This document shows positions 6,509-6,562 of a stretch of DNA of 6,562 nucleotides, in pieces. The notes under the pieces were generated by a model, which saw only the letters and a list, made by a program, of their open reading frames with translations, made no database searches and was not told the origin of the DNA. The stretch's first letter is position 1. Each line of letters begins with the position of its first letter. This DNA comes from Candidatus Latescibacterota bacterium (GTDB lineage: Bacteria > Latescibacterota > UBA2968 > UBA8231). Location: contig DPVW01000057.1 of the NCBI GenBank assembly GCA_003529325.1, positions 14,323-20,884 on the forward strand, read 5' to 3'. A program made the position numbers and the translations under genes.

Positions 6509-6562
6509 CTGACAACTGTCGCGGACCGCATTGGGACCTTCGGACAGACTGGTAAACAGCAG
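6509..6562. other. Short 3' tail with no callable gene
   Basis: These 54 bases after the peptidase stop contain no clear start codon with a ribosome binding site, and no hairpin with a U-tract. A weak CTGTC/GACAG pairing (about 6518-6547) has only 5-bp arms and a long loop. The operon may continue beyond the window. Confidence 0.5.

Noticed and set aside
6496..6511. TGGCAC near the end of the peptidase gene as a second sigma54 promoter.
   Set aside because: The -12 half does not match: GG-N10 is followed by GA rather than GC, and TTGC is absent.
6518..6547. CTGTC...GACAG as a terminator after the peptidase gene.
   Set aside because: Only five paired bases around a long loop and no U-tract.

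Overview
The window is a compact, co-directional, GC-rich (roughly 60% by eye) bacterial chromosome segment with five protein genes on the + strand and almost no intergenic space. In order: the 3' part of a large tetratricopeptide-repeat (TPR) protein (1-1697, entering from upstream); a Crp/Fnr-family transcription factor (1727-2395); a sigma54-type AAA+ activator with an N-terminal receiver-like domain (2409-3947); a secreted two-PDZ HtrA/Deg serine protease (3944-5365); and an M24 Xaa-Pro-type metallopeptidase (5378-6508). The last 54 bases hold no gene that can be called. No RNA gene, mobile element, CRISPR array or convincing terminator is visible.

Gaps between genes are 29, 13, -4 (ATGA overlap) and 12 bases, so the run is probably one transcription unit with translational coupling at the activator/HtrA junction. 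No intergenic stretch is long enough for an ordinary promoter. Any internal promoter must lie inside coding sequence; the best-looking candidate is a TGGCA-N6-TTGC match at 97-111, which has the GG-N10-GC spacing of a sigma54 -24/-12 element.

Functionally the genes read as an envelope protein-handling cluster with built-in regulators. The TPR scaffold has an unknown location. HtrA degrades or chaperones damaged exported proteins, and the M24 peptidase can finish proline-containing peptides in the cytoplasm. Between them sit a Crp-like factor that retains the cyclic-nucleotide phosphate-binding Arg-Ser pair and a sigma54 activator. This activator carries two deviations: GAFTDA in place of GAFTGA, and a receiver-like domain lacking most of the phosphorylation pocket. 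That the regulators control the neighbouring genes is inference from position only.

Taxonomy is uncertain. GC content, the dense layout and the helical linker between the AAA+ domain and the Fis-type HTH of the activator (an ER-E-L-I-Y-x-A-L-L-D-L-K type segment that I associate with FCB-group regulators) suggest a member of, or near, the Bacteroidota/Gemmatimonadota/Krumholzibacteriota superphylum. A deltaproteobacterial-type lineage cannot be excluded. The individual gene families are well known; the unusual points are the activator's variants and the gene arrangement.
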